From positions 43,970 to 107,969 of the forward strand of contig JBCAXJ010000008.1 in assembly GCA_038534135.1 (NCBI GenBank): a stretch of 64,000 nt of DNA, read 5' to 3'. The notes below the pieces were generated by a model. It was given only the letters and a program-made list of their open reading frames with translations, searched no databases and was not told the origin of the DNA. Made by a program: the position numbers and the translations under genes. Shown in pieces: positions 52,301-58,600 of the stretch (position 1 is the first letter of the stretch; each line of letters opens with the position of its first letter). This DNA comes from Thermohalobaculum sp038534135. GTDB lineage: Bacteria > Pseudomonadota > Alphaproteobacteria > Rhodobacterales > Rhodobacteraceae.

Positions 52301-52493
52301 GCGGCGGCGCGACGTCGCCACCAAAGCGCATGATTTCGTACCAGCGCTGATTGGCGAAGACGAAGCGCAGATCCTCGTCCCACAGGACAAGTGCGAGATC
52401 GAGCGAGTGGATCGCATCCGCGACGGCGGCGAACGCCTCCTGCCCTGCCAGGGGACCATCGGTTGCCTTCGCTGCCAGTTGGTTGGTCATCAA
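49362..52493 (-). CDS. hybrid histidine kinase with five PAS domains
   Basis: A 1,043-aa cytoplasmic sensor kinase without transmembrane helices. Five PAS-like units run from about residue 20 to 660, each with an FxLFDxDLRFxFCNxxY-type core; units 3 and 4 are nearly identical at their starts (ARARALVNDA..E.L.EGFALFD). A coiled linker leads to HisKA with His693 (VAHELNNPLSIV), a HATPase (DNGPGIAPD, GTGIGLAFSH) and a C-terminal receiver with Asp971 (VSDIKMP). The OmpR-type regulator follows by 4 bp. A tandem GATACA motif 78 bp before the start suggests the pair is autoregulated. Confidence 0.92.
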   Translation of the reverse strand: MMTNQLAAKATDGPLAGQEAFAAVADAIHSLDLALVLWDEDLRFVFANQRWYEIMRFGGDVAPPQPGDSVSDYHDQRIESGFYQIPAGRTKEAYKNTLVSGLKRYEKNVLFTLQDGSILSASVFETRLGGYLISYQNVTEEVYAREEAEALRAKTERANTRLRDALESIGEGFALFDKDDKLILANDLYKSANPAAAHLMTFGRPRKEIIEAMTHGGDILGVEDWIESYEHETSIGDTSSPRRYEVHHADGRVFLASRGRTAEGGCTIVWLDITDSKKTEARARALVNDAMEALDEGFALFDGQMRFLFCNQMYGQIALGGPEFIPPVGTGFEEHISDVYDRGVYTPAKDMSRDAYLEMIRRFATRYQKGAEFERTNGGVLEMSAHETGLGGFLITARDITDKKQTEARARALVNDATESLEEGFALFDADLRFLFCNEKYADLVFGGRAHLPAKGTSAADMSRSLFDRRLYVLPEDVTREDFAAQTEEIGRNFVKDLLFHRRDGVVLKASCHETGLGGVLITAIDVTEQIAIEEERHQVDARALARVTDTVEALDLALVLLDPDLNFVFCNQRHLEIYHQEVAAPEVGEPMRSIMRRLVSHDFYDDETEAEKLIDHRVSIIRNRTKGYEVRTRDGLILMGSVHRTPDDGYLIALADITEQRRTETELERQREAAHQNEKLSAMGELLAGVAHELNNPLSIVVGYAMMMQNAVTEPKLRRQVDNIATAAERCSRIVKAFLAMARQRPIELRRCSLNELLMAALDMVGHRLRGAGVEVTLDLDQDLPEIEADEDQLIQVFINLIVNAEQAMEAQSEPRKLHLRSYLDTQASAAVVRVADNGPGIAPDVQSRIFEPFFTTKDVGTGTGIGLAFSHRIVQSHGGRMTVRSEHGQGARFYVRLDLADPVPAVPDAAVNAVRQATGRVLVVDDETGVAEMIGDILIDAGYCVQIFGDALEALKVLKTQSFDAIVSDIKMPGLDGPGFHSAVLALDPELARRIGFVTGDTLSPTVAAFLKGSGQPHLEKPVTPEELLSLVAGLLGQRVE

Positions 52494-52570
52494 TCCGTCT
52501 CGTTCACTGCTGCAGCCACGGGAGGGCTACCGCGCGAATGTACGCCGGAGATGTCACGAGACGGAAGAAT

Positions 52571-52585
52571 TGTATCAATTGTATC
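52571..52585 (-). promoter_or_regulatory. tandem GATACA motif upstream of the PAS kinase
   Basis: On the - strand this reads GATACA-ATT-GATACA, two exact copies with 9-bp period, 78 bp before the kinase ATG. A TACATT (-10-like) lies about 28 bp downstream of it. The same motif precedes two peptide operons. Confidence 0.6.
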
Positions 52586-52671
52586 AGCAGCGCCGTGCGG
52601 GCTTGACGAAAATGACAAGCCAGCACGGATCCGAGGTCGCCGGATGACGAAGAGAACGCGTCGGAGGCGGG

Positions 52672-52854
52672 TCACTCCCCCTCGTTCTCTTGCTTCTCCA
52701 GCAACCGGGCGATTGCCATGAAGTCGATCCCCTCGTCGGGGCAGACCACCCCAGTTGCCCGCGGCAAGGACGCAGGACCGTCGCTGGTTTGCCCGCCACC
52801 GGCTGTAATGCGGTCGAGGTCATCGCAGGAAAGCTCGGTGGGGATCTTGGTCAT
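52672..52854 (-). CDS. small peptide with double-glycine-type leader (peptide C)
   Basis: A 60-aa protein. The N-terminal 22 residues (TELSCDDLDRITAGGG) look like a double-Gly leader of bacteriocin or RiPP precursors: acidic, L-x-x-x-x-L-x-x-I then GG. The following 38 residues, SDGPASLPRATGVVCPDEG and an acidic helical tail, have a single Cys in the core. A good ribosome site (AAAGGAC) precedes the ATG. It is 26 bp behind peptide B and presumably shares its transcript. I know no named family; a secreted or modified peptide is inferred from the leader only. Confidence 0.7.
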   Translation of the reverse strand: MTKIPTELSCDDLDRITAGGGQTSDGPASLPRATGVVCPDEGIDFMAIARLLEKQENEGE

Positions 52855-52880
52855 GCCGCGGGTCCTTTGTGCGTCGAAAG

Positions 52881-53069
52881 TCAGTCCAAATCTGGTTTCC
52901 GGATCGTCGAGGCCCGGTCGTACGAATAGACCGTCTTGAACGTCTCTGCCTGGATCTTGGTGGAAATGGTGTCATAGACGAAAGGATGCGATTTGGCTTC
53001 GGCCCCGCCCTGGATCGTGTCGAGTTGATCTTCGTCGAGTTCGGTCAAGGTGGTGTTTTCAATGATCAT
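52881..53069 (-). CDS. small peptide with double-glycine-type leader (peptide B)
   Basis: A 62-aa protein. Leader: TTLTELDEDQLDTIQGG, again with L-x-x-x-x-L-x-x-I-x-GG. The 40-residue core, AEAKSHPFVYDTISTKIQA then VYSYDRAS, is rich in Ser, Thr, Tyr and Lys and lacks Cys. The ribosome site CCAAGGAGACTGAAG is near-perfect. A tandem GATACA-like motif lies 91 bp upstream, giving it a promoter separate from the transpeptidase-like gene before it. Unknown function. Confidence 0.75.
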   Translation of the reverse strand: MIIENTTLTELDEDQLDTIQGGAEAKSHPFVYDTISTKIQAETFKTVYSYDRASTIRKPDLD

Positions 53070-53159
53070 CTTCAGTCTCCTTGGTTTGCAAACAAGACGC
53101 CGGAAGCGGCGTCATGCAGCGATTTTATGAGCGCGTCGTCTCAGTCGAACGTCGTATTC

Positions 53160-53174
53160 TGTATCAATCGTATC
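53160..53174 (-). promoter_or_regulatory. tandem GATACA-like motif upstream of peptides B and C
   Basis: On the - strand: GATACG-ATT-GATACA, one mismatch from the kinase site and the same 9-bp period, 91 bp before the peptide B start. A CATAAAAT box (-10-like) lies about 27 bp downstream of it, so an activator position is plausible. Confidence 0.6.
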
Positions 53175-53193
53175 TGGGCGGCCCGCGACACGC

Positions 53194-53802
53194 CTACGGG
53201 TTCAGCGACTTCTGATCGAAGTACGAGAAGATGAAGCTGCCGCCGTGGATCACGTTGATCAGCGCCTCGTGCACTTCCTGACGGCAGCAGATGCAGCCAT
53301 GGCTCGTGCCGGCCCGAGTCTTGTGAACGTAGTGGGCGCCATGGACGCGAATGCCGCGATTGCGGGCGTTGTCGTTGCTGGGGTCCAGCCCTTCGATCAC
53401 CATGGCCGGACGCTTTTTGGTCTTGTCCTTCTGGCCGAGCTTGCTCTGGTAGATGTGCTTGGTCACGAAGCCACCGACTGTGGACTCGTTCGAGCCGCGT
53501 TTCTTGCTAACGCGATCCACCGTCTTGCCACGACCGGAACCTTTGCCGTGTGCGACGATGGTGTGGAACATCAGTTGCGGGATCGGACTGTTGAAGTTCA
53601 GCGTCCAGAGCCGCGGCTTGTTCGACGGAATGCTGTAGTCGATCAGCGTGATCAGATGCGGCTTCTTCAGTTCGTTGAAGTTGCGAACATAGGAATCGGT
53701 CGCTGCGTTCCACAGCTCGTCCTTGATGCCGTACATCCAGGCAAAGCTGCCATAATAGGATACGGGTCCCAGAACGTTTCCGATGGGGTTGTCGAATGGC
53801 AT
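53194..53802 (-). CDS. L,D-transpeptidase-like protein (YkuD_2/murein LDT type) without signal peptide
   Basis: A 202-aa protein. The catalytic region reads NRGIRVHGAHYV then AGTSHGCICC, giving His154 and the nucleophile Cys170 of an S-H-G-C motif; GGSFIFSYF follows. This matches the murein L,D-transpeptidase catalytic domain family (YkuD_2), though such proteins are normally exported and this one has neither a signal nor a membrane segment. The start at 53802 is fixed by AGAAGGAGAT; the longer open frame upstream is peptide A's sequence in another phase. It lies 34 bp behind peptide A and before peptides B and C. It could crosslink or process peptides in the cytoplasm (speculation). Confidence 0.78.
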   Translation of the reverse strand: MPFDNPIGNVLGPVSYYGSFAWMYGIKDELWNAATDSYVRNFNELKKPHLITLIDYSIPSNKPRLWTLNFNSPIPQLMFHTIVAHGKGSGRGKTVDRVSKKRGSNESTVGGFVTKHIYQSKLGQKDKTKKRPAMVIEGLDPSNDNARNRGIRVHGAHYVHKTRAGTSHGCICCRQEVHEALINVIHGGSFIFSYFDQKSLNP

Positions 53803-53836
53803 GATGAAATCTCCTTCTGAGAGGTGCTGGTATCGG

Positions 53837-54010
53837 TCAGTCTCTCGGGTCGATGCCGCGCTTAAGCTCCATTGGATCAGGCACGGTGGTGGCTGGCAGT
53901 GTCGTAACGCCCTCGATGTAGACACCAGGAGTCTGGTAGGTCGGACCGCCCGAAATCTCGGCCAGGGCATCATCGCTCAGCAGTTGCGGGGAATTGATCT
54001 TCGAAGTCAT
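53837..54010 (-). CDS. small peptide with double-glycine-type leader and tail-sheath-like core (peptide A)
   Basis: A 57-aa protein starting at 54010 behind AAAAGGAGATCG. The leader is SPQLLSDDALAEISGG. The core begins PTYQTPGVYIEG and closely resembles the N-terminal extension of contractile phage tail sheath proteins (PTYKTPGVYIEEI-type), then VTTLPATTVPDP and a charged end. It terminates after 57 codons, so it is not a truncated sheath gene followed by more sheath sequence. Probably co-transcribed with the transpeptidase-like gene 34 bp downstream. Confidence 0.75.
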   Translation of the reverse strand: MTSKINSPQLLSDDALAEISGGPTYQTPGVYIEGVTTLPATTVPDPMELKRGIDPRD

Positions 54011-54095
54011 TTCGATCTCCTTTTGCGGATCAACCGCGTTGTGCGGTGACTGCAAACAGGATCGCGCTGCCACGTATCAGCGGAACTTCGGGAAC

Positions 54096-54110
54096 TGTCT
54101 CAATTGTATC
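54096..54110 (-). promoter_or_regulatory. tandem GATACA-like motif upstream of peptide A
   Basis: On the - strand: GATACA-ATT-GAGACA, one mismatch and the same 9-bp period as the kinase site, 86 bp before the peptide A start. Confidence 0.6.
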
Positions 54111-54246
54111 GCAGCGGCAGGCAGCGGGCGAAGGGCGCCGAATCAAGCCCTCTGTGTCACGCGCGCGTGACGTTAGATCTACCCTGAGTTGAGCATTAAC
54201 CTTCTGTCGCGCACTGATTTCCAGCGCACGATCGATTCCGCGCAAC

Positions 54247-54263
54247 GATACAAACCAGATACA
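54247..54263 (+). promoter_or_regulatory. tandem GATACA motif upstream of the divergent acidic gene
   Basis: On the + strand: GATACA-AACCA-GATACA, two exact hexamers with an 11-bp period, 110 bp before the start at 54373. The orientation relative to the gene is the same as for the three leftward operons. A TTGACA lies at 54276-54281. Confidence 0.5.
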
Positions 54264-54372
54264 AACCCCGTGCAATTGACATGGAACGCGAAATCGCGCC
54301 GGTACATCGCCTCCCTAGATTTGGCTTCGACAGCGGATGAGCCGCGTCACAAACCAAATTATGGAGACCATT

Positions 54373-54789
54373 ATGGAACCGTTTATTGCAGAACTCGCCT
54401 TCAACACCGAAACTGAGACATCCTCGGACGCATTGCTGATTTTCACGAGCGATCCCGCAGAGATCAATGGCGGACTGGATCGCGACATCATCCGCCGCGT
54501 CGCTAAGGATCATGCGCTGGAGGACGCGCCCGAAGATCAGGATGTCGCCGCACCGGACCAGTTCCTGTTCTACAAAGACGTGTTTCTCGGAGGGACGGAC
54601 GCAGAACTCGCCAACTCGGAAGACGATGGCGAAGCCGTTGGTGGTTCGACTGCCCTTCTGCTTCCGGCTCTGACGGAAGAGACGCAGGCCACCCATTCTC
54701 CGGGCGACTATTACATCATTGCACGCACCACGAATGGCGAAGGATTGGAGCAGACACCCGAGGTTGAACCCCTGGATTGGGCCGTCTGA
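54373..54789 (+). CDS. acidic protein of unknown function
   Basis: A 138-aa strongly acidic protein with no signal peptide or membrane helix. It reads EPFIAELAFNTETE, LLIFTSDPAEINGGLDRDII, a long Asp/Glu-rich middle and GDYYIIARTTNGEGLEQTPEVE. I see no known family. ATG 54373 was preferred to 54337 and 54361 because GGAG lies 6 bases before it. A GATACA tandem motif upstream links it to the peptide cluster; the lipoprotein gene follows after 83 bp. Confidence 0.65.
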   Translation: MEPFIAELAFNTETETSSDALLIFTSDPAEINGGLDRDIIRRVAKDHALEDAPEDQDVAAPDQFLFYKDVFLGGTDAELANSEDDGEAVGGSTALLLPALTEETQATHSPGDYYIIARTTNGEGLEQTPEVEPLDWAV

Positions 54790-54872
54790 GCAGCCCGGCC
54801 ACAGCAGATCATGCAGACAGGCCGCCTGGCACCTCAGCGTGTCAGGTGGTTCGCCACACACGGAGAAAACTC

Positions 54873-55898
54873 ATGAATGTCAATGTCTTCGCACCCGCCT
54901 GCCTGCTGTTGGGCACCGCCCTTCTGACCGCAGGTTGCAACATGAACGCCCAGAACGGTGTGCGCCCTGGGCACACGGAAACAGCGCCCAGCGAAACAAT
55001 GGTCTCCGGCGAAGTGAACCGCTGGGTGAGGACGGTCGGCGAGATCGATGAAGAGCCATCGATGTCGAACATAACCAGCACCGCTGTCCGCACCGGCCAC
55101 TACAATGACTTCCGCGAAACGGTTGAATTGGTCTACGAGCCCGAGCGGCGCGCGCAGGTGAAGCGCAACCTCGAGGACGCCAACTACTACGATGTCGACA
55201 TCACCGAGAACGGCGTTTCGTACTATACCCAAACCAATGCCGACGAGGAGATGCGATCGATCCTGGAGCGGCACTATCCAACCGCCGAGTACACGCCGCA
55301 CGACTGTACCCGCATCATCGGCACCTGTGCCTATACGGTCACCGGCGGCGGAGCAGAACCACGCCACTACATCCGGACCGCGTCGTTCAAGCGGGGGATC
55401 TGGACCGACCGGGTGAACTATGATCCCGAGCGTGACCCTGCCGGGCGCTCTGATCTGGTCGAAGAACGCACCTTCTCGGTCGCGCCCACGGGCATGATCA
55501 AGGACATGGCGCAGAAGCTCTACTTCGAGGACACGGTCTATCTGGTCAATCTGCGTCATGTAGAGCGCGTCCTGCTGGACGTGGAGGAAGAGGTCGAGGT
55601 TGCACGGCCCGAACTGGCGCCCGGCGATGACGGCGATGTGGGGCTCGGTTGCACGGATGGCACGCTTCACGCCGTTATTGGCGAAGAGCGCAAGCAGATC
55701 GGCGCTGGCGGCAACCTCACCCTACCCGTCTCGGCCAAGACGTCGGTCGGTCTGGAATGCACCACGGCAAACGGCACGATGTCGGTTGGGACGCGTTGCT
55801 TCCAGAAAGGTCATCTGCGGGCGCTTTTCGTCGACGATTGGGCAGCGCTCAGCTGCTTCGAGGGTGAAGCTCCGGCAACGCCCTGGGTCAAGAGCTGA
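54873..55898 (+). CDS. putative lipoprotein of unknown function
   Basis: A 341-aa protein with a lipoprotein signal, lipobox LLTAGC at about residues 15-20, so lipid-anchored outside the cytoplasmic membrane. The mature part has NRWVRTVGEIDEEPSMSNITS, a region with several Tyr and Cys residues (HDCTRIIGTCAYTVTGG), and a C-terminal domain with paired cysteines (GLGCTDGTLHAVIG, GLECTTANGTMSVGTRCFQ, LSCFEG). No family is recognised. ATG 54873 follows CGGAGAAAACTC. Probably on the same transcript as the acidic gene. Confidence 0.75.
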   Translation: MNVNVFAPACLLLGTALLTAGCNMNAQNGVRPGHTETAPSETMVSGEVNRWVRTVGEIDEEPSMSNITSTAVRTGHYNDFRETVELVYEPERRAQVKRNLEDANYYDVDITENGVSYYTQTNADEEMRSILERHYPTAEYTPHDCTRIIGTCAYTVTGGGAEPRHYIRTASFKRGIWTDRVNYDPERDPAGRSDLVEERTFSVAPTGMIKDMAQKLYFEDTVYLVNLRHVERVLLDVEEEVEVARPELAPGDDGDVGLGCTDGTLHAVIGEERKQIGAGGNLTLPVSAKTSVGLECTTANGTMSVGTRCFQKGHLRALFVDDWAALSCFEGEAPATPWVKS

Positions 55899-56217
55899 GC
55901 CAGAACGTCGGCGATGTAAGGCGGCGCTGGATCACGACCTGGCGCCGTCCTCGCTTGTTGTACTAGCGGTGGTGTGGCTTCGGGTGCGAGACTTCCGGCG
56001 ATGAGGCTTTGGGCCCCTTCTCGCCCCTCGAGAGCGTGGCCGCGGATCGCGCCGCCAACCGGTGTCCTCGGCTCCGATCGAGGGCGCCGCGATCACGACG
56101 GGGATCAGGACGATCAACAGGGACGAGATGACGTCGCCGATTCCACTGCCGGTCGCCGATCCGAATGTTCTGGCACTTCACGGATATCCCGGAACACCTG
56201 CCGCAACGTGACGCCGG
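55899..56217. other. 319-bp gap
   Basis: No gene is supported here. A 61-codon frame on the - strand (56117-55932) starts with a signal-like hydrophobic stretch (MIVLIPVVIAAPSIGA) but degenerates into Arg-rich sequence and has no clear ribosome site; I regard it as chance or decayed coding sequence. Confidence 0.5.
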
Positions 56218-56973
56218 TTACTTGATCAACAGCCCCGCGCGCATCAGAGCCTGACGCACCCTGGACCCGCGTGCGATCACGTCAGGATGCTCGATGTTGC
56301 GAAAGTCGTCGCAAACTCGGATCAGAACGCCACCTCCGAGGCGCTCCGTCTCAGCTATCCGCTCGACTGCCTTGCCGTAAGGCGGGTCGTTGAAATAGGT
56401 GAGCCAGCCAATGTCGAACCTGTCCAGCTTGCGATCGTAACCGGTTGCGCGGCGGAATGCGTGCGTTGTGCAATTGGCAAGATCTGGTTTGCGATGCTGC
56501 ACTGTCATTGCCAGCAAAGACCGGACACCGTGATAGTTCGAAAGCGGATGCCCCTCTCCATCGGGATGAAATTCCCACTTGATCAGATTGCCCTGCGGGG
56601 ATGGCTTTGCGAAGCCGTCTCCATGCATCGACAACCCGATGTACTGCGGATCATCGAGGCTCAACTCGGGCAAATCGAACCGACAGATATAGTTTGCACC
56701 AATCGAGTTCAGGTCGTACTCGGACTTGTTTCCGTCGGCGTCTTTGTAGATCTGGCCGTCGACGAAGATTTGATCGAACATCGCTCCATCAAAATCATCC
56801 ATCATCGCCGATACTTGTTTGCGAGGTCGCGTGTGAGCCCCCCCGCACTGGAAGCCAGCCTCGAAGATTCCAAGGTTGTCCTTGACGTCGGAGATGTATT
56901 TTCTTGCCTCACCGATGAATGCATTCACGGAATAGCTTCGCTGCGGTCCAAAGGCTCTGAGTTGTGTCTTCAT
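56218..56973 (-). CDS. probable immunity protein (Imm52-like) of a polymorphic toxin
   Basis: A 251-aa soluble protein. The C-terminal part (FDIGWLTYFNDPPYG, LGGGVLIRVCDDFRNIEHPDVIARG) resembles Imm52-type immunity proteins, which I recall being encoded next to REase-fold toxins. The call is by eye. The start lies 4 bp after the stop of the toxin-like remnant at 56978, the tight toxin-immunity spacing. Confidence in the gene is high; confidence in the family is moderate. Confidence 0.55.
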   Translation of the reverse strand: MKTQLRAFGPQRSYSVNAFIGEARKYISDVKDNLGIFEAGFQCGGAHTRPRKQVSAMMDDFDGAMFDQIFVDGQIYKDADGNKSEYDLNSIGANYICRFDLPELSLDDPQYIGLSMHGDGFAKPSPQGNLIKWEFHPDGEGHPLSNYHGVRSLLAMTVQHRKPDLANCTTHAFRRATGYDRKLDRFDIGWLTYFNDPPYGKAVERIAETERLGGGVLIRVCDDFRNIEHPDVIARGSRVRQALMRAGLLIK

Positions 56974-56977
56974 TTTA

Positions 56978-57215
56978 TCACTTCGGCACGGCTACAACAT
57001 CAACGTCACTCAGTCCAAGATCATCTGCAATGTCCAAAAAGCGGTCCGCCTGCGCCTGAGTCGGGACGCGCCTGGCAGGCACTTCAACAAAATGATCGCG
57101 ATTGGTCGCCGTGCGAACCTTGAGGTAAGCGTTTTGCCTCGCCCGCACCGGCAGCCTTGAGGAAACCGCGTACAACCAAACTTTGCGGGCTGTGACCTGC
57201 GCGCCGGTGGTCCTT
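56978..57215 (-). pseudogene. C-terminal remnant of a toxin-like gene
   Basis: About 75-80 residues in frame up to the stop at 56978: ARKVWLYAVSSRLPVRARQ, LKVRTATNRDHFVEVPARR, ADRFLDIADDLGLSDVDVVAVPK. The sequence runs open into the IS3 end (57,219 onward) but in a frame that is antisense-like nonsense there, so the gene is cut by the insertion. The position directly before the immunity-like gene suggests it is the end of a polymorphic toxin. The family is not certain. Confidence 0.55.
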
Positions 57216-57218
57216 CGT

Positions 57219-57680
57219 TCATAACGACAGTCTGCGCGTTGGATTTGGGTATTCGCCATCTTCGGGTTTGGTAAGCGCGCCGGGCGCGGAACCTTCATCT
57301 CGCTCAAGCGTCCGGCGCGCTTCTGCCGGCGTTCGATTTCCGAGTGATGAGCGCGGCCTGACGTTGTTGTAGTCGTATCGCCAGAACGCCAGTTTCCTTC
57401 GGGCATCGTCGAGGTTATAGAACATTTCTTCGTTCAATAGTTCGTCACGCAGGCTGCCGTTGAAGCGTTCGATGAAGGCGTTCTGCCGGGGCTTTCCCGG
57501 ATCTCTGTAGTGCGAGGCAACACCGTTATGGTCGGCCCATTTCAGAATCGCGCGACTCGTGAACTCGGTGCCGTTGTCGCTGACAATGCTCTTTGGCTTG
57601 CCATAGAGGCGCGCCAGGGCATCCAGTTCCAGTGCGGCACGTGCACCGGAGATGCTGGTGTCAGCAATCAGCCCCAAGGC
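57219..57680 (-). pseudogene. IS3-family transposase, C-terminal fragment
   Basis: About 150 residues of the OrfB integrase core: ADTSISGARAALELDALA, IVSDNGTEFTS (second catalytic Asp), PGKPRQNAFIERFNGSLRDE (Glu of DDE) and the terminal NRTPAEARRTLE... TRRLSL. The first catalytic Asp and all upstream parts are missing; the left side joins IS91 sequence at about 57,677. Not functional. Confidence 0.88.
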
Positions 57681-58077
57681 GTTTGGGATCGGCTGCAATG
57701 GTCATCACCGTTTGCGCCGACGCCTCGAACAGCAGCCCATAAACCGCCCTCTTGTTCCAATATGCAATCCGCGCGATCTCGGCGGGTAGTGTGAAGACCA
57801 CGTGGAAGTACTCGATCGGCAACAGATCCTCAGCGCGGGCGGCCATCCATTCCCGCGCGGCTGGTCCCTGACACTTCGGGCAGTGTCGATTCCTGCAACT
57901 GTTGTAGGCAATGTGCTGGTGATCGCACTTGGTGCACGCCGCCACATGCCCGCCAAGCGCCTCGGTTCGGCAAGCTTCAATCGCCGACATCACTTTGAGC
58001 TGGCTCAGGCTGACATGACCCGCATCGGCCCGCCGCCACGCCGGGCCGTGAGCAAGAAAGATTTCAGCGATCTCTAG
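57677..58077 (-). pseudogene. IS91-family transposase, N-terminal fragment
   Basis: About 133 residues reading LEIAEIFLAHGPAWRRADAG, LSQLKVMSAIEACRTEALGGH, then the zinc-finger-like CTKCDHQHIAYNSCRNRHCPKCQ, and YFHVVFTLPAEIARIA. This is the N-terminal zinc-binding region of IS91-type rolling-circle transposases. It lacks the start codon and the catalytic Tyr region; it stops at PKRLGA where the IS3 fragment begins. Confidence 0.87.
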
Positions 58078-58103
58078 TGGAGTGACTCCAACACTTGGAA
58101 CCC

Positions 58104-58575
58104 ACGGCTTCGTGCGGCGCTGAACGTGATGACCGGCGAGGTGCTAAGAAAAAATATGCAGCGCCATCGGCATCAGGAGTTCATTCGCTTTCTGAACCAG
58201 ATCGAACGCGACGTACCCTCTGGCAAGGTCATCCACGTCATCCTCGAAAATTACTGCACCCACACGCACGCCAAGGTACAGGAGTGGCTGGCACGCCACC
58301 CACGTTGGACGTTCCACTTCATCCCGACATTGTCATCCTGGTTGAACGGGGTTGAGGGCTTCTTTGCCAAGCTTACAAGGCGGCGGCTGAAACACGGCGT
58401 GTTCCGTTCGGTCTTCGATCTTCAGACTGCGATCAACGCATTTATCCGCGAGCACAACGACGGAGAAGCCAAGCCCTTCGTCTGGCGCGCAGACCCAGAC
58501 AAGATCATCGCCGCCAGAAAACGAGGGTTCCAAACGTTGCAGACCGTGTGGAAACGCGCCGAGGATTTCCTGATG
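58104..58575 (+). pseudogene. IS630-family transposase, C-terminal fragment (copy A)
   Basis: Open frame with AALNVMTGEVLRKNMQRHRH, ILENYCTHTHAKVQEWLARHP, FHFIPTLSSWLNGVEGFFAKL and RADPDKIIAARKRGF, the DDE_3 core of a typical IS630 transposase. The N-terminal HTH half is missing; the end abuts IS1182 sequence. Where many relatives have DNY, this copy has ENY, so the catalytic Asp may be lost as well. Confidence 0.85.
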
Positions 58576-58600
58576 GCCCGGGCAGTGATAAATTTGTTGG

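Larger units (their letters stand above)
54011..54372. other. 362-bp divergent promoter region
   Basis: This gap between peptide A and the acidic gene holds the two GATACA-type motifs and no credible gene or RNA. It serves as a divergent control region. Confidence 0.6.

Noticed and set aside
49356..52721. A 1,121-codon open frame on the + strand opposite the PAS kinase
   Set aside because: The kinase on the - strand has complete, ordered domains; the opposite frame has no family features and arises from GC-rich codon bias and repeated PAS units.
53803..53973. An N-terminal extension of the L,D-transpeptidase-like protein
   Set aside because: The extension is the peptide A region read in another frame; AGAAGGAGAT directly before 53802 marks the real start.
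55932..56117. A 61-codon frame with a hydrophobic N-terminus on the - strand
   Set aside because: No ribosome site, Arg-rich nonsense after residue 25, and no homologous features; probably chance.
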